Part shown: positions 52,729-60,603 of the stretch, piece after piece
How positions within the stretch are numbered: position 1 is the stretch's first letter
Layout: every line of letters begins with the position of its first letter
Assembly: GCF_016907715.1 (NCBI RefSeq)
Contig: NZ_JAFBCM010000001.1
Coordinates: forward strand, 248,001-312,000
Reading direction: 5' to 3'
Origin: Tenggerimyces flavus
Lineage (GTDB): Bacteria > Actinomycetota > Actinomycetes > Propionibacteriales > Actinopolymorphaceae
Length of the DNA: 64,000 nucleotides
Translations under genes and position numbers: made by a program
Notes under the pieces: model-generated
The model's input: only the letters and a program-made list of their open reading frames with translations
Told to the model about the DNA's origin: nothing
Databases searched by the model: none

Positions 52729-54957
52729 ATGATCCGGCGACTTGCCGGCGTCCTGCTCGCAGGGGCGTTGGCATCCACGGCCTTCGGCGCGACGAGTACA
52801 GCTGGCGGCCACGACATCTCGGTCTGGCTGACCGACGTTCCGAACCAGCTCTATCTCAGCAAGCAAGCCGGCCTTGACTGGCGGAACGGCAAGGCACCCG
52901 CCGCGCAGACGATCCACATTGACGAGCGCCGTACCTACCAGAGCATGATCGGGTTCGGCGCCTCGTTCACCGACTCCTCTGCCTGGCTGGTCGGAACGCG
53001 GCTCGACAAGGCGCAGCGCGACAAGGTGATGCGCGAGCTGTTCAGTCCGCGCGACGGCATCGGGCTGTCGTTCGTCCGGCAACCGATGGGCGCGAGCGAC
53101 TTCGCGGTCAACGGGAACTACTCCTACGACGACATGCCCGCCGGGCAGACCGATCCGACGTTGGCTCACTTCTCCATCGACTATGACAAGCCGTACATCA
53201 TTCCCTTGCTGAAGCAGGCGGAACGGCTGAACCCGAAACTCACGCTGATGGCGTCGCCGTGGAGTCCGCCGGGGTGGATGAAGACGACGGACTCGATGAT
53301 CGGCGGCAACCTGAAGCCGGAAGCCCAACAGCCGTTGGCGGACTACTTCTCGAAGTTCCTCAAGGCGTACAAGCGCGAGGGCGTGCCGGTCGACTTCATC
53401 TCGGTGAACAACGAGCCGCTCTACCAGCCGCCGGGCTACCCGGGCCTCGGGATGTCGGCGGAGCAGGCGAACGTGTTCATCCGCGACTACCTCGGCCCGA
53501 CACTGAAGAAGCGCGGGCAGCTGTCGTCGACGAAGCTCCTCGGGTACGACCACAACTGGGACGTCGTGACGTACCCGGAGACTCTGTACGCCGACCCTCA
53601 GACCTCTCCGTATGTCTACGGCACCGCGTGGCACTGCTACGGCGGCGACGTGCGTGCGCAGTCGATGTCGCACAACAGCTACCCGAACAAGCCCGCGTAC
53701 CACACCGAATGCTCCGGTGGAGAGTGGGAAGGCGACGCGGCAGCCGGTTTCCGCGGCGGCATCGGTCTGGTCGTGAACTCGACGCGCGACTGGGCGAAGG
53801 GCGTCGTACGTTGGAACATGGCGCTCGACCAGAACAACGGGCCGACGAACGGCGGTTGCCCGACCTGCCGCGGCATCGTCACGGTGGCGCCGGACGCTTC
53901 GGGCAAGTGGGGCTACACGAAGACGGTGGACTACTACGCGCTCGGGCACGCGAGCAAGTTCGTGCGCGTCGGGGCGAAGCGGATCGCGTCCAACACCTTG
54001 GGTGCCGAGAACGTGCAGGATGTGGCGTTCGTCAACCCGGACGGGTCGAAGGTGCTGATTGCCTACAACGCGGGAACGACGGCTCGGTCGTTCAACGTGC
54101 AGTTCGGGTCGCGCTGGTTCACCGCCTCCCTGCCCGCGGGCGGTGCGGCGACGTACACCTGGTCGGGCTCACAGCGCGGCGCTGCCGATGCTTCGGCGAT
54201 CGGGTCGGTGGACCTGTTCTTCCGGAACGCCGACGGGTCGCGGCCGGTGGTGAGCTACGACACGGGGCTGTTGGCGTTCAACGACGAAATCCGCGTCGGC
54301 TCGTCGTGGGTCGGCTCGACGTTGCCCGGTGGCGCTTCGTTCGGGCCTTCCGTACCCGCCGTGCCGTTGTCGCGCGACGGCTGGACGGTGTCGGCCTCGG
54401 CATCGGCCGCCGATGAGCCGGCCGCGCGGGTGCTCGACGGCGACCAAGCGACGCGCTGGAGTACGGGGCGCGGGATGGAGCCGGGCGACTGGTTCCAGGT
54501 GGACCTGGGCGCGACGAAGACCGTGAGCGAGTTCACCATCGACGCCACCGGCAGCGGCGGCGACTTCCCTCGTGGGTATGAGCTCTTCGCGTCGGACGAC
54601 GGGGTCACGTGGGGCCAACCGATAGCGCGTGGTGGAGGCCGGACGAAGTTGAGCGTCCAGTTCCCGGCGGTGTCGGCTCGGTACCTGCGGATCGTGAACC
54701 AGGGCAGCGCGGGGAGCTGGTGGTCGATCCACGAACTCTCCGCAAGCGCCCCCGGCACCGGCACAGCTGTTGCGAGCGGATCGTCACGTGGCTTGCAGGA
54801 GAGGTCGGCGACGCTATCAGATGGAACGAAGCTGCTGGCGATCTACAACGCAGGCAAGAAGCCAGCAACATTCGATCGACAACTGGGCACGTCGACCTGG
54901 ACGTACAGACTGCCCGCATCAGCAGTAGCAATCTTCACCGAACGAGCAACAAGCTAA
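52729..54957 (+). CDS. secreted GH30 glycosidase with F5/8-type (CBM32-like) domain
   Basis: A 742-residue exported enzyme. A signal peptide (MIRRLAGVLLAGALASTAFG) is followed by the GH30 barrel and its beta-sandwich. The acid/base is Glu229 (SVNNEPL) and the nucleophile Glu327 (YHTECSGGEW). ERRTYQSMIGFGASFTDSSA and MASPWSPPGWMKT are typical of glucosylceramidase/beta-1,6-glucanase-type members. Residues about 550-670 form a discoidin-like carbohydrate-binding domain (ARVLDGDQATRWSTGRGMEP; WFQVDLGATKTVSEFTIDA; RYLRIVNQGS). ATG 52729 is chosen because GAAGGG lies six bases upstream. Products probably feed the adjacent ABC importer. Confidence 0.93.
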   Translation: MIRRLAGVLLAGALASTAFGATSTAGGHDISVWLTDVPNQLYLSKQAGLDWRNGKAPAAQTIHIDERRTYQSMIGFGASFTDSSAWLVGTRLDKAQRDKVMRELFSPRDGIGLSFVRQPMGASDFAVNGNYSYDDMPAGQTDPTLAHFSIDYDKPYIIPLLKQAERLNPKLTLMASPWSPPGWMKTTDSMIGGNLKPEAQQPLADYFSKFLKAYKREGVPVDFISVNNEPLYQPPGYPGLGMSAEQANVFIRDYLGPTLKKRGQLSSTKLLGYDHNWDVVTYPETLYADPQTSPYVYGTAWHCYGGDVRAQSMSHNSYPNKPAYHTECSGGEWEGDAAAGFRGGIGLVVNSTRDWAKGVVRWNMALDQNNGPTNGGCPTCRGIVTVAPDASGKWGYTKTVDYYALGHASKFVRVGAKRIASNTLGAENVQDVAFVNPDGSKVLIAYNAGTTARSFNVQFGSRWFTASLPAGGAATYTWSGSQRGAADASAIGSVDLFFRNADGSRPVVSYDTGLLAFNDEIRVGSSWVGSTLPGGASFGPSVPAVPLSRDGWTVSASASAADEPAARVLDGDQATRWSTGRGMEPGDWFQVDLGATKTVSEFTIDATGSGGDFPRGYELFASDDGVTWGQPIARGGGRTKLSVQFPAVSARYLRIVNQGSAGSWWSIHELSASAPGTGTAVASGSSRGLQERSATLSDGTKLLAIYNAGKKPATFDRQLGTSTWTYRLPASAVAIFTERATS

Positions 54958-54974
54958 GCGGATCAAGACGGGCA

Positions 54975-55007
54975 CCCCGGCTTCATCTGAACCCAACGAA
55001 GCCGGGG
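54975..55007 (+). terminator. terminator hairpin after the GH30 gene
   Basis: CCCCGGCTTC (54975-54984) pairs with GAAGCCGGGG (54998-55007) around a 13-base loop, 18 bases after the stop codon. Confidence 0.7.
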
Positions 55008-55053
55008 GCCTACACGCGACGCGAGCACGGCAACAAACCCCAGCAACAAGGAA

Positions 55054-55083
55054 CCTCCCCCGGGACACCTGTTCCGGGGGAGG
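55054..55083. terminator. second hairpin after the GH30 gene
   Basis: CCTCCCCCGG (55054-55063) pairs with CCGGGGGAGG (55074-55083) around a ten-base loop. It is a strong GC stem in gene-free DNA. Confidence 0.55.
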
Positions 55084-55112
55084 GGGCGGCGCGTGAAAAA
55101 CAGGTGGCCGGG

Positions 55113-55203
55113 CCGGGGCGAGTCAAGGGTCAACGATCGCGAAGCGACGTCGTTTGCCAAATGCGCGAAGCGCCGCCCAAACGACGCCCTTGACGCGCCC
55201 CGG
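55113..55203. other. long nested inverted repeat in gene-free DNA
   Basis: An outer stem 55113-55129/55187-55203 (one mismatch) continues into an inner stem 55148-55156/55178-55186. On the left side an 18-base bulge is interposed. The bulge and the end loop both contain GCGAAGCG. It could be a structured RNA, a terminator or a mobile-element remnant. No reading frame here is convincing. Confidence 0.5.
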
Positions 55204-55354
55204 ACCGGCCACCACCATCGACCGCCGCCACAGTCCCCGACTGCACCAACCCCCGAAGAGATCTCAGCGATCACCGCATCTCGAGAGCTCCACACAGGGA
55301 CCCTCAGCGCGAAGAACACGAGCCGCGCCAGCAGCCGCCGCGCTTCACAACCCA

Positions 55355-55379
55355 TTGAATGAAGGGCACCTTCATTCAA
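55355..55379. repeat. family A palindrome, single copy
   Basis: TTGAATGAAGG (55355-55365) pairs with CCTTCATTCAA (55369-55379) around GCA. The core is identical to the copies at 19231-19251. Confidence 0.75.
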
Positions 55380-55427
55380 ACCCCGCCGAAACAGAGGTCC
55401 CTCACCCGAACCCCGGCCACCAACCCG

Positions 55428-55501
55428 TGATCATGTACGTGATCATGAAGGCCAACCCGTCGTATACGACGGGTCCAGCTTCATGATCACGTTCATGATC
55501 A
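55428..55501. repeat. family B hairpin, copy 1
   Basis: A 23-base stem (55428-55450 with 55479-55501, one mismatch) carries TGATCATGTACGTGATCATG. The 28-base loop contains its own palindrome CCCGTCGTATACGACGGG. Confidence 0.8.
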
Positions 55502-55524
55502 CGGGGCTCAGCGCACCCAGCGGA

Positions 55525-55576
55525 TTGGATGAAGGGCACCTTCATCCAAACCTATTGGATGAAGGTGCCCTTCATC
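55525..55576. repeat. family A tandem palindrome
   Basis: Two hairpins, 55525-55549 and 55558-55576, are separated by AACCTATT, the reverse complement of the spacer in the copy at 19231-19281. The halves can also pair fully with one another as one 21-base stem. Confidence 0.8.
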
Positions 55577-55624
55577 TCAAACGTGGCGGGACGCTGATGG
55601 CGAGGGGCCATGGTGAGATCTGGA

Positions 55625-55677
55625 TGGGTCGGGGGCACCCTGGTCCGAACCTATGGGACGAGGGTGCCCCCGACCCA
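55625..55677. repeat. GC-rich relative of the family A element
   Basis: A 22-base stem with one mismatch (55625-55646 with 55656-55677) around GAACCTATG. The GGGCACC/GGTGCCC core and the AACCTAT loop are shared with family A, but the stem sequence is different. Confidence 0.7.
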
Positions 55678-55744
55678 AACAACGGCCAGGGACGGTGCGC
55701 TCCGTCGAGATGCGTTGGGCGGACGACCCGATCCAGCCCGCCGG

Positions 55745-55817
55745 TGATCATGTACGTGATCATGAAGCTAGAGCACCCCTATAAACCACTAAGCCTTCAT
55801 GATCACGTACATGATCA
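55745..55817. repeat. family B hairpin, copy 2, overlapping the CPBP gene end
   Basis: A perfect 23-base stem (55745-55767 with 55795-55817) around a 27-base loop. Its last three bases are the stop codon of the CPBP protease gene (minus strand). The stretch 54958-55814 contains no supported gene, only these hairpins. Confidence 0.85.
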
Positions 55818-56726
55818 CCCAGACCCGCCACGGAGGGCGTCGGCAAGGAAGTCGACGTAGATCAGGTTGATCACGACATGGATCGCGATCGGTACCCAGA
55901 GGTTGCGATAGCGACTCCACAAGTACCCCTGCAGAACACCAAACGTGCCCTGCACAGCAACGACCGTCGCCAGCCCGATCCCCACAGCCCCACCAGACAC
56001 ATGAGACGAGACATGCATCGCCGCGAACAACACCGAAGAAACAGCGATCGCAGGCCACCGGCCGAGCAGCGTCTCCACGCGCGTCTGGAGCCAGCCGCGA
56101 TAGAACACCTCCTCCAGGACACTCGCCGTCAACAACGTGAACAGCGAGATCACCGCGAGTGTCACAGGATCGGGCAGGTCGTCCGCCGAAGGCGCGGCCG
56201 GGGTCCAGGGGCTGAACTCGTTCAGATAGACGAACGCCACCACCGCAGGGATCGGGGCGAGCCAACGGACCGCCTCCGAGGGCCCGCGAAGAACGCGGAC
56301 CCTGGGACCAGGACGGAAGACGATCAGAGGCACCACCAGGAAGAGCACGACCTTGAGCACGCCACGGACGTCCGGAGGAAGCCCGACAACGCGGAGCAAG
56401 GTCGACAGCACGGGGAAGGCGACCGCCAGACCGACCAGCCACCACAGTTCACGCTGGATCCGCGCCCGGTCGAGCGAGGCGAGCGGATCGGTCGCCGCCA
56501 GCCGGAACGGGATGAGCCGCGCCAACACGAGGCCCACCGCCACGGGCAGGACCACGATCGGCAGCAACACCGGGGGAACGAACGCATCCGCCGACACCCG
56601 GACGGCGAGGTTTCCGCTCAACGCGAGGCCGCCGACGGCTACAGCGAGTAACGCCGAACCGCCGACCACGAGGCCCGTTCCCAGCCTCCGCGCAGCCCCC
56701 GCCGTCGCTGTCCGTGTAACTACCAC
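55815..56726 (-). CDS. CPBP family intramembrane metalloprotease
   Basis: A 303-residue membrane protein with about eight hydrophobic segments. The CPBP (Rce1/Abi) motifs are Glu205-Glu206...Arg210 in SVLEEVFYRGWLQT and the histidine in VLFAAMHVSSH, followed by LWVPIAIHVVINLIYV with the last conserved His and Asn. Bacterial members serve in bacteriocin immunity or membrane protein cleavage; no partner gene is adjacent. The stop codon is supplied by the end of a family B hairpin. Confidence 0.88.
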   Translation of the reverse strand: MVVTRTATAGAARRLGTGLVVGGSALLAVAVGGLALSGNLAVRVSADAFVPPVLLPIVVLPVAVGLVLARLIPFRLAATDPLASLDRARIQRELWWLVGLAVAFPVLSTLLRVVGLPPDVRGVLKVVLFLVVPLIVFRPGPRVRVLRGPSEAVRWLAPIPAVVAFVYLNEFSPWTPAAPSADDLPDPVTLAVISLFTLLTASVLEEVFYRGWLQTRVETLLGRWPAIAVSSVLFAAMHVSSHVSGGAVGIGLATVVAVQGTFGVLQGYLWSRYRNLWVPIAIHVVINLIYVDFLADALRGGSG

Positions 56727-56908
56727 GGTGCGACTTTAGTGCGCGGGGCCGGTCGGCGACGGTTCTGTACCGCTCGTCGAACTCGCCGGTAGCTGAGCTT
56801 TGTCACCTACGGTCAAATAGGGACACTCTTCGTATACGTCGGCCTCAGCTTCCGAGCGGGTAAAGCCGCGCAATCGCTGGGGCCTTTCGTCGTAGATGGG
56901 AGGCAGGC

Positions 56909-57139
56909 ATGGGCGACCTCGGCCGCAGCTACACCGCCGACGAGCTCCGCGCCCTGCCGACGCTCGCGACGAACGGTCAGTACCTTCTCAAGGGTGATGA
57001 CGGAGAGTGGCGGATCTGGATCTCGTACGTCCCGGTCGCCGGCCAGCCGAACTCGATCAAGACCGAGCGCCTCGTCGAAGGCAAGTGGGAGCTCTCCAAG
57101 ATCTGCTTGGACTACCTCCCCGCCAATTGGCGAATCTAG
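56909..57139 (+). CDS. conserved hypothetical protein, 76 residues
   Basis: A small beta-rich protein (MGDLGRSYTADELRALPTLA; WRIWISYVPVAGQPNSIKTE; LVEGKWELSKICLDYLPANW). GGGAGG lies seven bases before the ATG, a strong site. Family not recognised. Its stop overlaps the convergent AlkZ-like gene by four bases. Confidence 0.65.
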   Translation: MGDLGRSYTADELRALPTLATNGQYLLKGDDGEWRIWISYVPVAGQPNSIKTERLVEGKWELSKICLDYLPANWRI

Positions 57140-58272
57140 CGAGCACGCAACACCTCGAGCCGTAGCTGCCGGCTTTCCGGTGAGTCGAGGCTGTAGCTGC
57201 GCGCGTCGCCGAGCTGGTCGCGGACGTACGTCTCAGTGGCCTTGATCGCCTTCCGCAGCTGGGTATCCTCCGCCACGAACGCCCGGTAGACGATCTTGCG
57301 AGCCGCGAAGTCGTACTCCCACACGCCGACGATCTCGCCGCGGTCGACGATGACGAACGACTCCGGGTCAGCCCCCGAGAGCAGCGGCCGAGGCTCGACG
57401 AGCCGGCGCAGGTCGCGGTGCAGCAGGTGGATGCCGTCGATGGCCGCGACCAGCGCGTAGCTGGGTTGCTTAGGGCGCACGTACGCGTCGAACGACTCCT
57501 TGTCCTCCGGCAGCATCAACAGCTCCGTGCCCTCGACCGACTCCAGGCCGAGTGGTTCGACGGCCTGCTTGGCGTTCGCGGCGCTGAACGCCGAGAACCA
57601 GCGGAAGTGCTTCATCGACGCCGGCCCGGCCCAGCGAAAGTAGAGCCGGGCAAGCGAGGTTCTGGCCTCGTCCTTGTCCAGCTTCGAGGGCTCCTCCGAC
57701 CAGGGCACGTAGCCGAAGCGCTGCTGGTCCAGCCGACCGTTGACGGGTACGCGGCGGATCCGGCCCTGGGCTTGGAGCAGCCCGAGCGCGAGCGGCATCG
57801 TCGACGACAACCCGCGCTTGCGCCCCTGCTCGCCGAGACCGCGCGCGAGGTCCCCGGTCGCGGTCTTGAGGTCCTTCGGATCGAGCGGCGCACCGGCCGC
57901 CGAGAGCGCGGCAACGACCGCCGAGGCCAGCTCGTCGATCTCCTTCTCGCTGACGCCGAGCTTGGCAGCGCCAGCGAGGTCGCCGAGCGGCGCGCTGTCG
58001 CCGACGCGCAGGCCGAGCGCGAAGTGCTCCCGAGACAGGACGTATACACAGCCGCGTACGGACGGCAGTTCGTGGATCTCCAAGCCATCCACGGCCTTGT
58101 CCACCGCCTCGCGGTCGATGCCGGCCCGGGCGAAGAGCGTGAGGTACGGAGCGCACCCACCCCCGGACCGAGCCCAGCCCGACCGCGCCAGCACCTCGGC
58201 CGCCGAAGCACCAGCGAGCGAACCGTCCAAGCCCTGCCGATGCCCCCACCAGGCCCGCAGCTTCTCGATCAT
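57136..58272 (-). CDS. AlkZ/YcaQ-like winged-helix protein (HTH_42 family)
   Basis: A 378-residue protein from ATG 58272 (MIEKLRAWWGHRQGLDGSLA). The family layout of tandem winged helices with a C-terminal beta domain is seen in ARTSLARLYFRWAGPASMKH, HFRWFSAFSAANAKQAVEPL, LLSGADPESFVIVDRGEIVG and WEYDFAARKIVYR. The best-studied members are DNA glycosylases that unhook interstrand crosslinks. Their QxQ/QxD catalytic motif is not evident here: the equivalent segment reads RWFSAFSAANAKQAVE. It may therefore be a non-catalytic relative. Confidence 0.72.
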   Translation of the reverse strand: MIEKLRAWWGHRQGLDGSLAGASAAEVLARSGWARSGGGCAPYLTLFARAGIDREAVDKAVDGLEIHELPSVRGCVYVLSREHFALGLRVGDSAPLGDLAGAAKLGVSEKEIDELASAVVAALSAAGAPLDPKDLKTATGDLARGLGEQGRKRGLSSTMPLALGLLQAQGRIRRVPVNGRLDQQRFGYVPWSEEPSKLDKDEARTSLARLYFRWAGPASMKHFRWFSAFSAANAKQAVEPLGLESVEGTELLMLPEDKESFDAYVRPKQPSYALVAAIDGIHLLHRDLRRLVEPRPLLSGADPESFVIVDRGEIVGVWEYDFAARKIVYRAFVAEDTQLRKAIKATETYVRDQLGDARSYSLDSPESRQLRLEVLRAR

Positions 58273-58324
58273 GCCGCCGACGCTAACCGAACAATCGAAT
58301 CGCCCGCGTCTCCGATCTTGCGCC

Positions 58325-59497
58325 ATGCTGACGCCTGTGGACAGTCCCCGCCTGCAAGCGCTGACCGACGCCGACGTCGAGGCGTTCTGGAAGGACCTCG
58401 AGACCCCGCTCGTCGAGCCGATCCCGGACGACGACGAGCACGTGTGGCTCACGTTCCTCTGGCGCGCCACCGAGCCGGTCGAGACCGTGACGGCGTACGG
58501 AGGCCCGGCCGGCTGGGATCGCAGCGAGCTGACCCGCCTCGGCGCGACCGACGTCTGGTACCTGACCTACCGCGTCCGCAAGGACCTCCGGACCACCTAC
58601 CGGCTGGCCGTGAACGACCCACCCGAGGGCACCGTGCCGTTCGAGGAGCAGGTGAAGGGGTGGATCCCCGACCCGCTCAACCCCAAGCGGTTCGTGTTCC
58701 CGCCGAACAGCGACCACGGCGAGATCGTGTGCTCGCTGGTCGAGCTGGCCGACGCTCCACCACCGCAGTGGACCGAGCGCCGCGACGTACCGCCCGGGGA
58801 TGTGAGCGAGCATCGGCTCCAGAGCGAAAGCCTGGGCAATGAGCGACGCGTCTCGGTCTATCTGCCACCCGGCTACGCCGACAGCGGCGAGCCCTGCCGG
58901 CTGCTCGTCGCCTTCGACGGCGGTATCTCTCCCGAGGTCATGCCGTGCGCGACGATCCTCGACAATCTCCATGCCACCAAGCGAATTCCGCCGACCATCG
59001 CCGTCCTCGTCTCGCAGCAGGACCGCAACGTCGAGCTCTCCTGCCATCAGCCGTTCGTGGACTTCCTCGCCGACGAACTGATGCCGTGGGCACGCGAGCG
59101 CCTCCGCATCAGCGCAAACCCGCGGGACGTGATCGTCGCCGGGCAGAGTCTTGGCGGGTTGGCGTCCGCGTTCGCCGCGCTGCGGCGGCCGGACGTGTTC
59201 GGCAACGTGCTCTCGCAGTCCGGCTCGTTCTGGTGGCATCCTGAGGGCGACGTCGAGCTCGAGTGGCTGGCCCGCCAGGCCGCGGACAGCCCGGTCGTGC
59301 CGGTGCGGTTCTGGCTCGAAGCCGGCATGCTCGAGGTCACCCCCGCCCCGGGCCTGGTCGTCACCAACCGGCACTTTCGCACCGTCCTCCACGCGAGGGG
59401 CTATCCCCACGTGACGTACAGCGAGTTCAGCGGTGGGCACGACTACGCGTGCTGGCGGGAGTCGTTCGGCGACGGGCTGATCGCCCTAAGCGGCTGA
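58325..59497 (+). CDS. enterochelin esterase-like alpha/beta hydrolase
   Basis: A 390-residue protein of Fes type. The N-terminal domain (FWKDLETPLVEPIPDDDEHV; WLTFLWRATEPVETVTAY) resembles the enterochelin-esterase N-domain. The alpha/beta hydrolase domain follows (SVYLPPGYADSGEPCRLLVA; the nucleophile Ser275 in VAGQSLGGLAS; the catalytic His in SGGHDYACWRESF). The tryptophan-containing ...GSFWWHPEGD is characteristic. In siderophore users it releases iron from ferric catecholates, but no siderophore genes are nearby. It is divergent from the AlkZ-like gene. Confidence 0.9.
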   Translation: MLTPVDSPRLQALTDADVEAFWKDLETPLVEPIPDDDEHVWLTFLWRATEPVETVTAYGGPAGWDRSELTRLGATDVWYLTYRVRKDLRTTYRLAVNDPPEGTVPFEEQVKGWIPDPLNPKRFVFPPNSDHGEIVCSLVELADAPPPQWTERRDVPPGDVSEHRLQSESLGNERRVSVYLPPGYADSGEPCRLLVAFDGGISPEVMPCATILDNLHATKRIPPTIAVLVSQQDRNVELSCHQPFVDFLADELMPWARERLRISANPRDVIVAGQSLGGLASAFAALRRPDVFGNVLSQSGSFWWHPEGDVELEWLARQAADSPVVPVRFWLEAGMLEVTPAPGLVVTNRHFRTVLHARGYPHVTYSEFSGGHDYACWRESFGDGLIALSG

Positions 59498-60553
59498 ACG
59501 TTCCCTCTCGAGCAGCTCTGCGAGCTCGCGAGCGGCGGCCCGGCCGGCGCGGTTGGCGCCGACGGTGCTGGCGGACGGGCCGTAGCCGACCAGATGGATC
59601 CGTTCGTCCAACGCGGCGCGGGTGCCGTCCATGCGGATCCCGCCGCCCGGCTCGCGCAGGCGCAACGGTCCCAAATGGCTGAGGGCCGCGCGGAAGCCGG
59701 TCGCCCAGATCACCACGTCAACCGGCCGGAACGAGCCGTCCGCCCACACAGCTCCGGACGCCGTCAGTCGGGCGAACATCGGCAGCCGATGCAACGACCC
59801 GTTCGCCAGCGCCTCGCGAACGACCTCGGTGTACCCGAGGCCGGTCACCGACACGACGCTCTGCGGCGGCAGCCCGTTCCGCACCCGCTCCTCGACCCGC
59901 GCGATCACCATCCGCCCGTAGTCCTCGGTGAACTCCGTCGTCACGAACACCGGCTCGCGCCGCGTCACCCAGGTCGCCGACGCCGCGACGTCCGCGACCT
60001 CGGACAGGACGTGCGTCGCCGAGTTGCCGCCGCCGACCACGATCACGTTCTTGCCGGCGTACGCCGACGGCCCGCGGTACGCAGCCGAGTGCAGCTGCTC
60101 GCCGCGGAACTCCCCCATGCCCGGGTAGAACGGCCAGTACGGCCGCGACCAGGTGCCGGTCGCGTTCACGATCGCTCTCGCCACCCACGTCGCCTCGCCC
60201 GCGGACACGAGCAGGCGGCCATCGGGCAGGTCCTCGACTGATGTCACCTCGACCGGGCGGCGTACGTCGAGGGCGTTCTGCTCCTCGTACGCCGCGAAGT
60301 ACGCCGGCACGACCTCGGCGGCCGGCAGCGACTCGTCGTCGGGCGAGCGCGTGAACCGGTATCCGGGCAGGTCGAAGATCCCGTGCACCTTGCGCATCGT
60401 CAACGACGGCGAGCGAAACTGCCACGCTCCACCAGCCGACTGCGCCGCGTCCAGCACGACGAACGACAGCCCGAACCGGCGCAGGAAGTACGCGGCCGAC
60501 AACCCGCCCTGCCCGGCGCCGATCACGACCACGTCCACCTCGTTCACACCCAT
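59486..60553 (-). CDS. flavin-dependent monooxygenase-type FAD/NADPH oxidoreductase
   Basis: A 355-residue enzyme. The N-terminal FAD motif is VVVIGAGQGGLSAAYFLRRF; the second dinucleotide motif is VIVVGGGNSATHVL; VNATGTWSRPYWPFYPG carries the ATG motif typical of class B flavoprotein monooxygenases, and DVVIWATGFRAAL completes the family pattern. The length matches short CzcO-like members. ATG 60553 (MGVNEVDVVV) is used. It is divergent from an MmyB-like regulator only 50 bases away, which probably controls it. The end overlaps the Fes-like gene by 12 bases. Confidence 0.9.
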   Translation of the reverse strand: MGVNEVDVVVIGAGQGGLSAAYFLRRFGLSFVVLDAAQSAGGAWQFRSPSLTMRKVHGIFDLPGYRFTRSPDDESLPAAEVVPAYFAAYEEQNALDVRRPVEVTSVEDLPDGRLLVSAGEATWVARAIVNATGTWSRPYWPFYPGMGEFRGEQLHSAAYRGPSAYAGKNVIVVGGGNSATHVLSEVADVAASATWVTRREPVFVTTEFTEDYGRMVIARVEERVRNGLPPQSVVSVTGLGYTEVVREALANGSLHRLPMFARLTASGAVWADGSFRPVDVVIWATGFRAALSHLGPLRLREPGGGIRMDGTRAALDERIHLVGYGPSASTVGANRAGRAAARELAELLERERSAA

Positions 60554-60603
60554 CCCAACCGCCGGATCGCCGCGGACCTTCCCGAGCGAGGGACAATCGA
60601 GGC

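Noticed and set aside
55093-55362. An 89-residue plus-strand frame in the hairpin-rich gap
   Set aside because: It runs through two inverted repeats, has low-complexity composition and no ribosome site.
55355-55817. CRISPR array suggested by regularly recurring palindromes
   Set aside because: Repeats differ from one another, spacing is irregular, spacers are not unique uniform units, and no cas gene is present.
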